DNA of 64,000 nt from NCBI RefSeq assembly GCF_019059575.1, contig NW_024881532.1:248001-312000 (forward strand), written 5' to 3'. The first letter of the stretch is position 1. Every line of letters begins with the position of its first letter. This document shows positions 48,996-59,501 of this stretch, one piece after another. Position numbers and translations under genes: made by a program. Below the pieces are notes generated by a model. That model searched no databases, was not told the origin of the DNA, and worked only from the letters and a program-made list of their open reading frames with translations. Source of the DNA: Amphibalanus amphitrite (lineage: Eukaryota > Arthropoda > Thecostraca > Balanomorpha > Balanidae).

Positions 48996-50298
48996 AATAT
49001 TAACGAGCAAGTGTGTCAATGCGTCGATTCGCGTGAGCAGCCACGCCGTGCCCGTTTCCAGCGGCGCCGAGCAGTGGCGCATGTCGACGCTGAGCGGTGA
49101 GCAGTGACACGCACTTCGCGCGGCGCGGCGATCGACGGCGCAGCAGGCTCGATCGCGGCGCTCTGTGGCCGCCGGGCAGATGGGCCGCCGACCGGACCCG
49201 TCGGCACAGCTGACCGGGCCACCAGCCGGGCTGGTTTCTCAGCCCCCGGGCGATGACAAACCGCGTCCGGTGCGTGGGTGAGTAAGCGGTAACTGGGCGT
49301 GTAAAAACCAGCGTCACCGGTTACTAAAAAGGGAGCACGAGACGAGGCGGGTGTGAGGAAGTTGGAGAGCTACACCGCACCGCCCGTCCGGAAGTGCAGT
49401 TCGCTCGGACGCCGGCGTCCGGACGGGCTGTGACTCGAACACAGAGCCGGTGGCGACTCGACCGGCAGCTGACGGCGGAAGACATAGCTAACTGTTCAGA
49501 CAATTATCGCTCCACATGATAACGAGGTCCGGGTGGGCGGAGCTGAGTGGCTGGCTTCCTCTGAGTGATCACGTTCGAGCCATGAAGTGGGCACTATAGG
49601 CATGCAACAGATATTGTGTGGAGAGCCGAAATACACCGTATGTACACTGTAGGCATTCGTCGTTTGAAGAAGTGTGATTGGTATGCATACCTAGCTTTCC
49701 GTCAAGCATCAGGACCTAACGTTTGCCGGTGAGATACTGCTTTTATCAGGAGTATGTTGTCGGCATGGCACATCGCCCTCTGCCACACTCAGATCAGCGA
49801 GGGTTATCTTTGTGTTCAGCGTCGACGTCTCCCAGGGAAATGTGACCAGTTTCGCCAGGAAATGCCGGGCACTGAGCCTCTCTTTGTAGGCTTATGAGAC
49901 AGTTCAGTCCAGCGGACATGCCGTCCACTGTCTTCTGGCTCCGAGAGAGCCGAGTGACGGCTGTGCTCTTCCATCCGAGAGAGCACGAATGTAGCAAGAC
50001 CGCTGTCCGGAAATATCATTTATATGTCATTGCTGTGAAGAATGTTGAAGGACGGTTTAACAAGTGAAGAATAATCGGATGACATAGTTGTAATGCCGAG
50101 CTAACCATAAACCAAGAAACAAGAGACTGCCGAATATTAAATAGTTATTCTTACAGTTTAATAAAAATGAGTTTACTCCATATATCAATATAAGAATCTG
50201 GACAAAAATAAGCAAAGTTGAATGGATTTACTCAAATAACGCATAAGCCCCCAGTAAACGGTGGTACAGGAAACTTTCAGTTACACCGTCCTTAAGGC
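48996..50298. other. Intergenic; no gene recognised
   Basis: GC-rich on the left (49030-49450) with an inverted CCGTCCGG/CCGGACGGGC pair at 49383-49428, AT-rich to the right. No supported gene. Confidence 0.45.
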
Positions 50299-50302
50299 TT
50301 AA

Positions 50303-51334
50303 CCCTCGCCGGCCGAGGGGGGGGGGCGGGTGCCGCCCCCCCCATAGGGTTTTTTCGCGATAGCTCCGAACACGCTGGCGATAGAGAGCTGAAACTTGGC
50401 ATACCTGACCTTTGATCCAAGCCGCATCTTTTGACACCAACCGCATTTTTGGGTCAGGTCAGGTCACTGACCTATGACGTCATAAGTGAACCTCTGCACG
50501 GTCTTCAGATGTCGCAGCTTCGCAACGCCCTCACTGCCAGAGGAGATGTCACAGGGAAATGAAACTTGCAGGATCTAGTATCCATTATGAGTCCCACAAT
50601 TTGTATATCTCGGATTTTTCCTAAAGGTCATATGAGGTCAGGTCATTTTCGTGACCTCACCATTATAAGTCAATGGGGAAAAATGAAAACTGCTATTCTG
50701 GCGCCGGGAACGATCTCCAACTATCTCAAGCACACAGAATCGTGATTTGATGCACTCCTTGCAAGGTTACATGCGTCACTTTTGCAATGTTGACCTTGCG
50801 TGACGTCATTTATGACGTCATCAAGGTCAAATTAGTTTTTCGTCAATAACTCTTGATCAAATTGAGCTAGCGAGTCGGGGAAGGCACCAATGGACTCAGG
50901 AAGGCCTGCCGAATCGAATGATATGCGACATGACCTCTTTCGACCAACTTCGTGACCTGGGGGTGCTGACCTGACCTTGACCTGAGGTCAACACCCCAAG
51001 TTGACCTGACCCGGACAAAAAGTATATCATTCGACGCGCCTGGTCGAGGCGAACACGATGCTGCCAAAATCGGCGCTCTGCGGCCGTTTTTTGCGAAGTT
51101 ATTCACCAAAAACTGAACCGTACCTTGGGGCACTTGACCTGACCTCAGAGGTCACCGGTTGACCTAGGACCTTAAAATCGGGTACCAATCTCTGCGTCTC
51201 GTAACGGCGCACACGCTCGTTTTTTCCGCGACGCGCTAGCTCCACCAGGGGCGAAACGGCGAGGGGGGGGGGTCGTACCCGCTCCCCCCCCCTCGGCCGG
51301 CGCGTATGTAGAAAACCAATAGGTCCGGCGAGGG
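50303..51334. mobile_element. piggyBac-like MITE with TTAA target
   Basis: Left TTAA|CCCTCGCCGG (50299 onwards) and right CCGGCGAGGG|TTAA (to 51338) give a TTAA duplication and ends starting CCCT, as in the piggyBac superfamily. Both subterminal regions have G/C runs. The 1,032-bp interior has no transposase but many AGGTCA/TGACCT half-sites and three TGACGTCA sites. Confidence 0.82.
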
Positions 51335-51357
51335 TTAAGCAATAAGTTTCGATAAAG

Positions 51358-54022
51358 TTGTATTGTATTGTATTGTATTGTACATAGACATAGACATAGA
51401 CGTGTATTGAAGCCATCCACGATACACTCGTGGCTATTACGGCCGCTCGTACAGGGCTAAAACTCTGCATGGGAGACATAACATAAAATAACGTGATAAA
51501 TACGCTCAAAGCCCGTACACACAAACAAACATACACATGCACTCATACAGACTCATGGCCGCTGTCTAAGTCACCTCGCCTCCCCGTAGGTGGGATTGGA
51601 GGTGCCGACCAAATAGGTGGGCCGGTAGACGCGTCAGTTCTGACGGGAGCTGGTTGTAGGCGAGGGGCGCCCGGCAGCAGAACCGGCGCTGCCCCATCGC
51701 TGACCGCGATCGTGGGACTGACAGATTGCGGTCCTGTCTGGTGGATCGCTGCCGCGTCTGCGATACCTGCACCAGCTGGGCAGCCAGGGTTTCTGGCTCG
51801 CCTGATCGCCGCACCTTGTGCAGCAGGCACAGAGAGTGATACTGAGCAAGCTGCTCAGCGCTGAGCCAGCCCAAGTTATCCAGCAGGTCCGATACATGGT
51901 CGTAGGGGAGAGCGGGGAGAGTTGTATCATGTCCAAGTTGTATCAGGGCGAATTGTGCCAAACTTATCCAATGGATGGCGCTCGCGACACGACCAGCCGA
52001 CGAGGTTTTCCGGGCGCCATCTTTCCCTGTTCTGTCTTGTGGCTGAGTGGACGCGTCTCGAGGTGAGAGCCGATTTTATGTTTTTTTAATGTCATTCTAA
52101 AAAAATAAGTTGCAAGAAAATGTGTGTTTTGGGCATTTAGATGTGCACGAATTTGAAAGATCTCCGTAACGGTGGTGAGGGTAGGTTCTAAGGCTGCGTG
52201 AGTGAAAACGGATTTCTCCAGCTGTCCGCTGTTTTTGAGCACGAGGATGTTTTTCCAAGATGGCGGCTAGGTACATGTTGTATCAGAGCCGGGTGGGGTA
52301 TGTTGTAACATGTATGTATGTATGTATGAATGGGTATGTTGCTTTTGATCGCGAAAGCTAAGCCCTGGCTCGCGTTTGTAGGTAGCTAGTCAATGCTCGT
52401 TCCATTTCGGCACAATGTGTTGGCTTTTTTGCTCTTAACGGGCCACTTTTGCGTCTAGTCTGTTGATGTTTCGTTCGGATTGCATTGACCTAAGTTTGGT
52501 CTAATAAAGTGAAGCCTTTGAGCATACCTATACATTGTATTAGCCCCATTTAATGTTGCTGTTATGTTCAAAACCAGTAGCAAGCGCACTCCCTGAAACG
52601 TGAAATAGTGATACAAATTACCCCACCATGTGATACAACTCACCCAAGCCATGGGGCAAGTTGTATCAAAAACATTGTTCTATTCGGAAGACCGTAGAAG
52701 AAAAACTGGTAGAGGTAGCGGAAAAGTTACTTTGCACAAAAAAGCAGAAGAATCAAGGAAGGGGATAGTATGGAAATAATGAGTTTATCACGGATAGTTA
52801 CGAGGTTATGGGTCTCGGAGTAAAAACTGATACAACCCACCCCACTCTCCCCTACTTTTTGCGGCCGAAAATCACCTTTGCAGCATTTTTTGGAGCCGAG
52901 AGAGGTTTGTCTGCGTGCAGTTGCCGTATACTGAGATGCAGTATCGGACCTGCGAGAGAACGAGGGCTTGGACGATGACGGTGACAGCCGATGGTGGGAG
53001 GTGGTTCCTTAGATGTGATAGACCATGAAGGGTTCCGAAACAGCGGTTTGTGAGAGAAGAAATGTGACTAGTCCAGCTGAGCGTGCTATCGAATGTTAAA
53101 CCGAGATTTCTAACTTCCGAGACAGGGAGTAAATCATGATCGCGGAATTTGACAGAGAGGCCGGGAACGTTGCGCAGATTTTGAGAGCTTCCCAACAACA
53201 TCAGCTGAGTTTTTCCTGCGTTAACTTTGAGGCCGTTGGCCTGGAACCAAAGGTCGATGGAAGTCAGCACTGCTTCCATCTTCCTGACCACGCTTTGCAT
53301 GTCAGATTTTTTGCCAGAGACCAGAATTTGTGTGTCATCGGCGTACTGTGCTACCACTGCGTCTCCGGTGAACAAGGATAAGTCGTTCGCGAAGACGCAG
53401 TAGAGCAGAGGGCCGAGAGCAGAACCTTGGAAGACGCCGATGTTGTTGGGAAGAGGAGATGACTTTTTGATGTTACCCAGATTGTCTGTGAAGCAGACGC
53501 TCTGGGTATGATTTTGAAGGTAGGCCGAAAACCATGTCGTTTCTACTCCGTGAAGTTGTAGTTTAGTGAGAAGTTTTTGATGGTCTATCACATCAAAGCA
53601 TTTGCTCAAGTCCAGCAGGCAGAGAAGGGAGAGGTCGCCGTGGTCGTTGGATGATAGGATTTGGTCGGTGATGGATATCAGCGCGGTTTCAGTCGAGTGA
53701 CGATGACGAAATCCGTGCTGAGTTGGGGATAGGAGATGGTTTTGTGAGAGGTAATTGAAGAGCTGCTGGTGGACGACACGCTCTACAATTTTGGCAAAGA
53801 CGGGAACGATGGAAATGGGTCGGAAGTTGGAAGGATCGGAGGGGTCGCCGGACTTGTGGATGGGATGGACGAGGGAATGTTTCCAGGGATCAGGAACGTC
53901 GGCGTTGGAGATGCTGGAATTGAGCAAATGGAGGAACACACCTCCGATGACATCAAAAGACAGGCGAATCATGTGCATGGTGATGCCGTCCTCGCCGCAG
54001 GCGGAGGATCCGTTCATGCCAA
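51358..54022 (-). mobile_element. L2/CR1-like non-LTR retrotransposon, 5'-truncated and split
   Basis: Minus strand. The reverse transcriptase begins at about 54022 (NGSSACGEDGITMHMIRLSF), with DLSKCFDVIDH, FQGSALGPLL and the active-site YADDTQ. It continues to RLQKMLQR, then a frameshift, and VIFGRKK at about 52860. There the element is interrupted (51905-52852). It resumes as YDHVSDLLDNLGWLSAEQLA down to a stop at 51566. The 3' region ends in short (TATGTC)n and (ACAAT)n repeats. There is no endonuclease domain, so it is 5'-truncated and inactive. The placement in L2/CR1 rests on the FGRKKYDHV..LL..LGWL tail. Confidence 0.9.
51905..52852. mobile_element. TA-target TIR element, GTTGTATCA subtype (948 bp)
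   Basis: Ends GGGGAGAGCGGGGAGAGTTG and, inverted, GGGGAGAGTGGGGTGGGTTG, flanked by TA (51903-51904, 52853-52854). Removing it plus one TA rejoins the retrotransposon as GRKK-YDHV in frame. About eight copies of GTTGTATCA or its inverse occur, including a cluster at 52609-52668. No transposase. Confidence 0.92.
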
Positions 54023-54044
54023 ATGTATTGTATTGTATTGCCAA
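52854..54044 (-). CDS. Reverse transcriptase fragment of the L2/CR1-like element
   Basis: About 385 residues of an RNA-templated DNA polymerase. Visible blocks in order: P-W-K-H-S-L-V-H-P-I-H-K-S-G, FRPISIVPVFAKIVERVV, QHGFRHRHSTETAL, DLSKCFDVIDH, FQGSALGPLLYCVFANDLSL, YADDTQILVSG, and a thumb region with FDSTLSWTSHI. The frame closes at a TGA (52872), one base out of phase with the continuation VIFGRKK. The start is inside simple (CAATA)n sequence, so no native start exists here. Confidence 0.9.
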
Positions 54045-54086
54045 ATGCCAAATGTATTGTCATGTATTGTATTGTATTGTATTGTA
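54023..54086. repeat. (TATTG)n microsatellite
   Basis: Pentanucleotide TATTG/CAATA units with GCCAAATG interruptions border the retrotransposon's 5' end. The neighbouring TA-type element is inserted at a TA within this tract. Confidence 0.85.
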
Positions 54087-54991
54087 GGGGAGAGTGGGGC
54101 AATGGCGGACGGTGGGTAATGCCGGCCACCGATCTCTAGTGAGTACTTTGTCCATCACTAATCAGCTGATGCTGTTTACATTTCAGTTGAGCGCCATTCT
54201 AGCACGTGGTGCAAGTTTGTCACGGTAGCTCCATTATTTTCATTTTTATAGCGTTAAATGTGTTTTTCGTATCTGATTTTTAATTTTTGTTGCATCTATT
54301 TGCTGATTGTGAAATATGTTAACGCATTTTCAGAAGTGCTGCTTTGCAATGACCTTCAATTAAGCCTTTCTTAGGCGACTTCTGGATATGAGGCGTTTGC
54401 GGCGCTATGCCTTTGACTGCTGCCTGCTTTCTTAATATAAAGCTGACCTCGGGGTAATACCGGACACGTGTCCGGAATGACTCCACGCGGTTTTGTTTGC
54501 GACTTCTGTCGTTAAAGCTCAACGTTTCGGGTTGCTGTGTTTACGGCTGTGTTAGTTTGCTTGCTGTGTTTACGGTTGTGTTAGTTTGCTGCTCTGTTGG
54601 CGCCGCGCTGTTGTGTTGCAGCGAGTGCATTGTTGTGTTGCAGTGCAGTGTACTGTTAACTGCTGAATACAGTTGTCGTTTCTTAATCCTCACTTAAATT
54701 TCCATCGAAAGAACGGTTTAAGGATGAATACCAGTGACGATATTTCGACTTTTGTGCTATTGCACTTAGTGGCCGGCATTACCCCTCGTTTTTTTGCACC
54801 TCCATTTTTCACCACATTTTCGCGTAGGCGCCTCTGAATCTGTCATCAGTGATCTGAGATACTAAAACTGGGTGCTATCTGAAAGCCTATTCCTTTGGCT
54901 ATAACCACAGTCAAAATCACCATAAAATAGCTTCAAATAGCTAAGCTATTGAGCAAAATGCTTATGGTGTCGCCATTGCCCCACTCTCCCC
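54087..54991. mobile_element. TA-target TIR element, AATGSCGG subtype (905 bp)
   Basis: Ends GGGGAGAGTGGGGCAATGGC and inverse, flanked by TA (54085-54086, 54992-54993) inside a TATTG microsatellite. Internal relatives of the inner motif occur at 54111-54130 (GGGTAATGCCGGCC), 54451-54475 (GGGGTAATACCGGAC) and 54771-54785 (GGCCGGCATTACCCC). No transposase. Confidence 0.9.
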
Positions 54992-54993
54992 TA

Positions 54994-55516
54994 TTGTATA
55001 TTTTGTAAGCCAATGTCGTAAAGCGTGCCGGATATGTGCTGTCGGCATCCTTCCGGCCATACATTAGGTACATGAGTGACAAGAACTTCAACACATTTTT
55101 GGAACCTTTGTTTCTTTGCTACAGTGCACCTTCTCACGCACCCACCCACAGCAATATAAATGGGGAAGCCATAAGGGCATCTACAAACGAAGGAGCCTCC
55201 GGATGCTTTCAAGTCCTCCCACCTCACTTGACCGTCTCACACGTGCCCTGTCCATGGCCAGTGATGTCGTTTGCTGCCTTGACCGGCTTCTTCCAAGACA
55301 CTAATCAAGATCAGTGGAATGAATACTGCATGAGCCAATCGAAAGCATCCGTATCATAAATTGAATTTCGGTGCTACCAGGCAGCTTCCGTACGGTTAAA
55401 GGATATTTAGCGTGTTAGAGCTGAAATGACGCACCTCTCTTCATGGCCGCCCCATGGAACGTGGGATCCGGCTTCTCAAGACTACGAGGTAATTGCCTGA
55501 TGTAAAGTGCCTGATG
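54994..55516. other. Intergenic; nothing recognised
   Basis: AT-rich spacer with no supported feature. Confidence 0.5.
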
Positions 55517-55831
55517 CAGGGCATATTTTAACAAATTTTTACTGCGTCCCAAAGTTGAGCAGAGGGCACGTGCTACCACTAAGGGCACAGGGCAAGGAAC
55601 AGAGTAGGGCACTGAGGAGGGCACAAAGTAGGGCACGGCAGGTTACAGGGCATGGCACAGGACATTTTAGAGGGAAGGGTACAGGTCAGGGCACACAGCA
55701 GGGCACAAGTCAGGGAACCGGACAGGGCACAGGGCAGGGACGCAGTGGGTCAAATCAGCAGGGGCTATGTCACAAGGCGAGGGGACTGCGTCCCAAAATG
55801 GGACGCAGTAAGTGCCTTAAAATATGCCCTG
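55517..55831. mobile_element. Small TIR element with internal GGGCACAG minisatellite
   Basis: CAGGGCATATTTTAA (55517-55531) and its inverse (55817-55831) bracket a second inverted block, TTACTGCGTCCC. Between them is a run of ~8-12 base GGGCACAG-like units, and near the right end a palindrome around ACTGCGTCCCA. The target duplication is unclear because CCTGATG occurs several times on both sides. Confidence 0.65.
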
Positions 55832-56881
55832 GGCCCTGATGCCTGATGCATACCATCGACCGTTGTGTAATAGGCTTGTCGATAATTCGTCATAATAGTG
55901 CTTTTATATGTATATTATAGGGTATGAGTAACAGGCATGCACTAAACAAGTACGAATGTGGCCAGATGGCCGATGGGTGACTATTTAGTCCTCTCTTTTT
56001 AAGCAATTGCAAAATAGATCACTGCGTCATGGACGAGATAATAGGTACGTATCTCATCCATGTATTATCTCTATTATCTCATCCATGACGAATTATCTCA
56101 TCCACATGACTGCGTTTAATAATATGCAAAGTCGAAGTACTATTGGTACTAAGCGTCTTCCGAACGTGTAAAACGTTAAACGTGTAATCGCATGTGTAAA
56201 ACAAGATTGAAAGCATTCTTAGCTGGCAGCGCTTACTTAATGTACATACATAGCCTCGAAAGAAGACAAACGAGGCTGACCGCTGAATAGTTCTTACAAG
56301 CAATAATGGTTGGTACCTAGTACCTACTACACGCAATCAATAAGTAAGTTGACAAATTAACACTTTGGGAAAACATGCGCAAGACAAGTGATTAAGGTCA
56401 AATTGACAAAGTGTGAAGGTTATATTCTCATGAAATTACAATGAGCCTCGTTGCAAACCCAGCGAGCGATGTCGGACGCCTCACCATCGTCCGTCATTCC
56501 GACACGCTGGTAGCTATACGAAAAACGGCGCTGGACACCAAAATCGATCTTCAGCTCGCTATTCACGCGTCATTTTCGCAGCACCAATGCCTACGCTCAA
56601 AGACCAACCGATCGTGCACTAACACTTAGCCATGAATCGCACATCAAGTGAGCTGAATGGCCACGAGTAAGAGTTTGTGGATAATGCTGACCGCTGCAAT
56701 CGATGCTCTAGTTAATAGTCATGGATCATGGATGAAAAGTTATGTGATGAATAAGGAGCTCAGGGCATACGTAGCAGCTTATCACCTACATACAGCTGGG
56801 TAACGATTAATGTCATTCATCATCTCTCAAAAGCCATGGCTTTCTGGGACATATTGGCAGCTCGAAGAACACCATTGATTT
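55832..56881. other. Upstream flank of the DEG/ENaC gene
   Basis: AT-rich. Holds an imperfect inverted repeat at 56027-56090 (CATGGACGAGATAATA against its inverse). No promoter can be named. Confidence 0.5.
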
Positions 56882-58225
56882 ATGCAGAACTGCGAACAGG
56901 ACGAGGCCGACCGTTTACACGGCCGCTCAGAGCCCGCCCGTTGCTCCCGGGGCGCAGCTGCTCGCCCGCTCAGCCCGTCTGACTGTTCGCGCGGCGCGGT
57001 CATGGCGCTGGTAGCGGGCCCGCGGCTGGCCCGGCTCGCGCTGGTCACCTGCTGCGCGCTGCTCTCCGGGTACCAGTGCTGGATGCTGGTACAGATGTTC
57101 GGCGAGGAGCCCGTCTCGGTCAGTACGTCCTACACACCGTGGGAGGACGTGGCTGTGCCCTCCGTCACCGTCTGCGACACGCCCTTCGAGTGGCACCTGT
57201 ACGACTTCATCTTCGGCCTGCCGCGCAACAGCACCGTGAGTCAGAAGCTCTGGAGGACCAGTGAACCACTCCACAAGGTGATTTACACCTGCGAGCCGGC
57301 CTGTCGCCCCCAGGAGAGCGTCCCCTACCCCGGAGGACGGGTCGAGGTCGGCATCGGCTGGTGGGAGTCGTGGCCGTCGCTGAGCGAGAGCACTCTCTGC
57401 CACACGCTCACACCGAACGTGACGTGGAGCCAGCTGGCTCAGGCCGCCGGCCAGAAGAGATTTGAGCTGGAGATGTGGGTGGGCGACAAGAGGCCCAACT
57501 GCGACCACCGGCTGTTTGTCCACCCGCACCGGAGGCCGGTGATGTCCAGTCCCGGCGTACGCGGCGTGCAGCAGGACCTGCGAGTCCGCTCGCTCTGCCA
57601 CGATGAGGTCACCTCTGACCTCGTCAGCGTGAAGCTCATCTCGCGCATCATCGACCGGGAGAGTCTGAACCGCGCCCCGTGCAACCCCGCCAAGGACTAC
57701 TACTACGAGTCCTGCATCATGGACTGCGCCCACCGCCAGTGGGCCGGGCGGAAGAACTGCTCTACGCCGGAGATGATCCGCGACTACCCGCAGCTCCCCG
57801 AGTGCTCCCGAGCTGTTCTGAGGCGAGCGCAGCGCGACGGCTCCCTGGCCGTCAACACGACCAACTGCCCCTGCCTGCCGGCCTGTCGGATCCGCAGCTT
57901 CGTCGCCGACACGGGAGTGGAAATGTTCCCAAAGCCCAACTCATGGAGCAGCAGCAAGCTGCTGGTGGCGCGCGTGGCGGCCGCCTCGATCGCCGAGGAG
58001 GTGACCACTGAGCGGCGCTCCTACCGGCTGCCCAGCCTGCTGAGCGAGATGGGCGGCTTCGTCAGCCTCGTGCTCGGCGTCTCTGTGCTCTCCGTGGTCG
58101 ACATGGTCACCGAGGCGATCGCCAACACTGGGTGCCAGTGTGTGGACCCAACTGCTGCGCCTACAAGCAAGCAACAGCTCAATTCACCTCCAATGGGTAC
58201 CGGCTCACTGCGGGCTCCCGGGTAA
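56882..58225 (+). CDS. DEG/ENaC (pickpocket-type) channel subunit, C-tail replaced by insertion
   Basis: A subunit of an amiloride-sensitive-type sodium channel; DEG/ENaC proteins assemble as trimers in the plasma membrane. In the 447-residue frame, TM1 is at about 48-73 (LARLALVTCCALLSGYQCWM), followed by the post-TM1 VAVPSVTVCDTPF, a Cys-rich extracellular domain with N-glycosylation sequons (NST, NVT, NCS, NTT), CPCLPAC at 329-335, and TM2 at about 390-409. TM2 contains GVS (399-401) in the position of the family's G-x-S filter. Residues 1-414 are the channel. Residues 415-447 are read from retrotransposon sequence and end at a premature TAA. The channel body has no intron. A possible acceptor (TTTATGCAG) ends at 56887, so an upstream exon may exist and the first Met is uncertain. 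Confidence 0.93.
   Translation: MQNCEQDEADRLHGRSEPARCSRGAAARPLSPSDCSRGAVMALVAGPRLARLALVTCCALLSGYQCWMLVQMFGEEPVSVSTSYTPWEDVAVPSVTVCDTPFEWHLYDFIFGLPRNSTVSQKLWRTSEPLHKVIYTCEPACRPQESVPYPGGRVEVGIGWWESWPSLSESTLCHTLTPNVTWSQLAQAAGQKRFELEMWVGDKRPNCDHRLFVHPHRRPVMSSPGVRGVQQDLRVRSLCHDEVTSDLVSVKLISRIIDRESLNRAPCNPAKDYYYESCIMDCAHRQWAGRKNCSTPEMIRDYPQLPECSRAVLRRAQRDGSLAVNTTNCPCLPACRIRSFVADTGVEMFPKPNSWSSSKLLVARVAAASIAEEVTTERRSYRLPSLLSEMGGFVSLVLGVSVLSVVDMVTEAIANTGCQCVDPTAAPTSKQQLNSPPMGTGSLRAPG
58113..58124. repeat. Target-site duplication, left copy
   Basis: AGGCGATCGCCA, identical to 58784-58795; contains the 10-bp palindrome GGCGATCGCC. Confidence 0.95.
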
Positions 58226-58748
58226 TGAGAGGGCGGACGCATTAGCGAAGGAGGCGGCCGGGATGTCCCAGCGGACGACGCCGGTCGACGCCCGCACCCT
58301 CACGCGGGCTGCTGCGCGGGTCGCCGGCAGGGAGTGGCGAGCGAGCCGGCCTGCGGGCTGGTACCGAGACGTCATGGCGGACCGCGCCCCCGACCCGGTC
58401 AGAGCCGCTACCAGGGAGGAGGCCATCGACATACACCAACTCCGATCGGGACACTGGGGACGATCGGAACAATATCTCCACCGCATTGGGCGCAGACCGA
58501 CACCCGAGTGCGCTCAGTGCAACGACATCACATGCCCGGCGGGCCGATGTCTCGTCTGTGGCGAGGCCGCGGACATCCCGGCGCACGTACTACTGGAGTG
58601 CCCGTGCCTGTTCGGCCCCCGCCTCCAAGCGCTGGGTAACATCACAGGCACGGCCCGAGACGTACAGCGCGACGACGTGGTGGCGGCCTTGGCCGCCGGC
58701 TACGCGGCCCACAAGAGCCGCGTGGCTCCGTCACCGCCTCGGCGGTGA
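58125..58748 (+). CDS. RNase H C-terminal fragment of retrotransposon ORF2 (partial)
   Basis: Open from the insertion border to TGA at 58746-58748, about 207 residues. It shows the end of an RNase H domain (IHLQWVPAHCGLPGNE, then RADALAKEA) and a C-terminal zinc-binding-like tail (CLVCGEAADIPAHVLLECP). No start codon of its own, so it is a fragment. The lack of stops or frameshifts suggests a recent insertion. Confidence 0.93.
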   Translation, partial: TLGASVWTQLLRLQASNSSIHLQWVPAHCGLPGNERADALAKEAAGMSQRTTPVDARTLTRAAARVAGREWRASRPAGWYRDVMADRAPDPVRAATREEAIDIHQLRSGHWGRSEQYLHRIGRRPTPECAQCNDITCPAGRCLVCGEAADIPAHVLLECPCLFGPRLQALGNITGTARDVQRDDVVAALAAGYAAHKSRVAPSPPRR

Positions 58749-58783
58749 CCGGGAGGAACAACAACAACAACAACAACAACAAC
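58125..58783 (+). mobile_element. 5'-truncated non-LTR retrotransposon fragment in the DEG/ENaC last exon
   Basis: A 659-bp insertion bounded by an identical 12-bp target duplication and ending in a (AAC)n tail (58755-58783). It has the polarity of a 5'-truncated reverse-transcribed copy in the same orientation as the channel gene. It carries only the C-terminal end of an element ORF2. The RNase H domain and CxxC...H....C tail point to the I/R1/LOA group of clades. Confidence 0.95.
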
Positions 58784-58795
58784 AGGCGATCGCCA
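58784..58795. repeat. Target-site duplication, right copy
   Basis: AGGCGATCGCCA directly after the (AAC)n tail; identical to 58113-58124. Confidence 0.95.
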
Positions 58796-59124
58796 GACGG
58801 ACCATCATACAGACCAACGAACCGAAGGGTAAAAAGACCAACGGACCGGACCGCAGACGGGCCACCGGACCGAGCCGCAGGGGGACCAGCAGACCGGACC
58901 GTGGATGGACCTCGCGATCAAACCGCAGGCCACGCGTCACCGTCACCGCCCCTTCAAGAAAATCCGCGAACGCCGACGGCAGTTCGAGCAACTCGGCCAA
59001 GATCAGAGCCCGAAGCGAATCACGGAACTCAGACGGCTTGGAGAGCTCACCTCAGCCTGCTGACAACTCGGCACAAGCCGAGCTTCGATCGGAGAAGGAT
59101 AGCATTTACACAATTAAGTTCTAA
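58786..59124 (+). pseudogene. Displaced native C-tail of the DEG/ENaC subunit
   Basis: From the right target copy the frame reads AIA, then RRTIIQTNEPKGKKTNGPDR and on to SEKDSIYTIKF and TAA at 59122-59124. The 109 codons after AIA follow exactly from TM2 if the insertion and one target copy are left out. The tail is basic, then Ser/Asn-rich, as expected for a cytosolic end. It has no start or promoter and cannot be reached by the present upstream frame. Confidence 0.9.
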
Positions 59125-59493
59125 TCAGTTCCATATGCACTACATACAAAGCCTTATTCGCATGGTCAAGAATATTAAATACGACACAGTTTCAATTCAA
59201 TAACGTAATGCCTAACGGCACGTTTGACAAACGTACACACTTAAATAATAATGAATCTCGTTATTAGTCTCGAAACCTAGGTTTATAAGGTACCGTCTTA
59301 TGCACATGTGCTCAGTGTTCACAACAGAGTTATCCTTCAGCATTAAAAACTCAATTCTACATAAAAAGCGTTCCGGTCTAAACACATGTCAGCACTCATA
59401 CACACTACGCATCAGAAAGCTGGCAGATTATATCCCTGTTCTGAGTTTAGACAGCGCGTGTTGTACAAGACATGATGCACTTCGCACATAGCT
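59125..59493. other. 3' flank of the DEG/ENaC gene
   Basis: AT-rich, probably the 3' untranslated region and beyond; AATAAT occurs at 59245 but no standard AATAAA is obvious close by. Confidence 0.4.
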
Positions 59494-59501
59494 CACTCAG
59501 A

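Noticed and set aside
56927-57733. 268-residue open frame on the minus strand
   Set aside because: Antisense of the DEG/ENaC coding sequence; no domain character.
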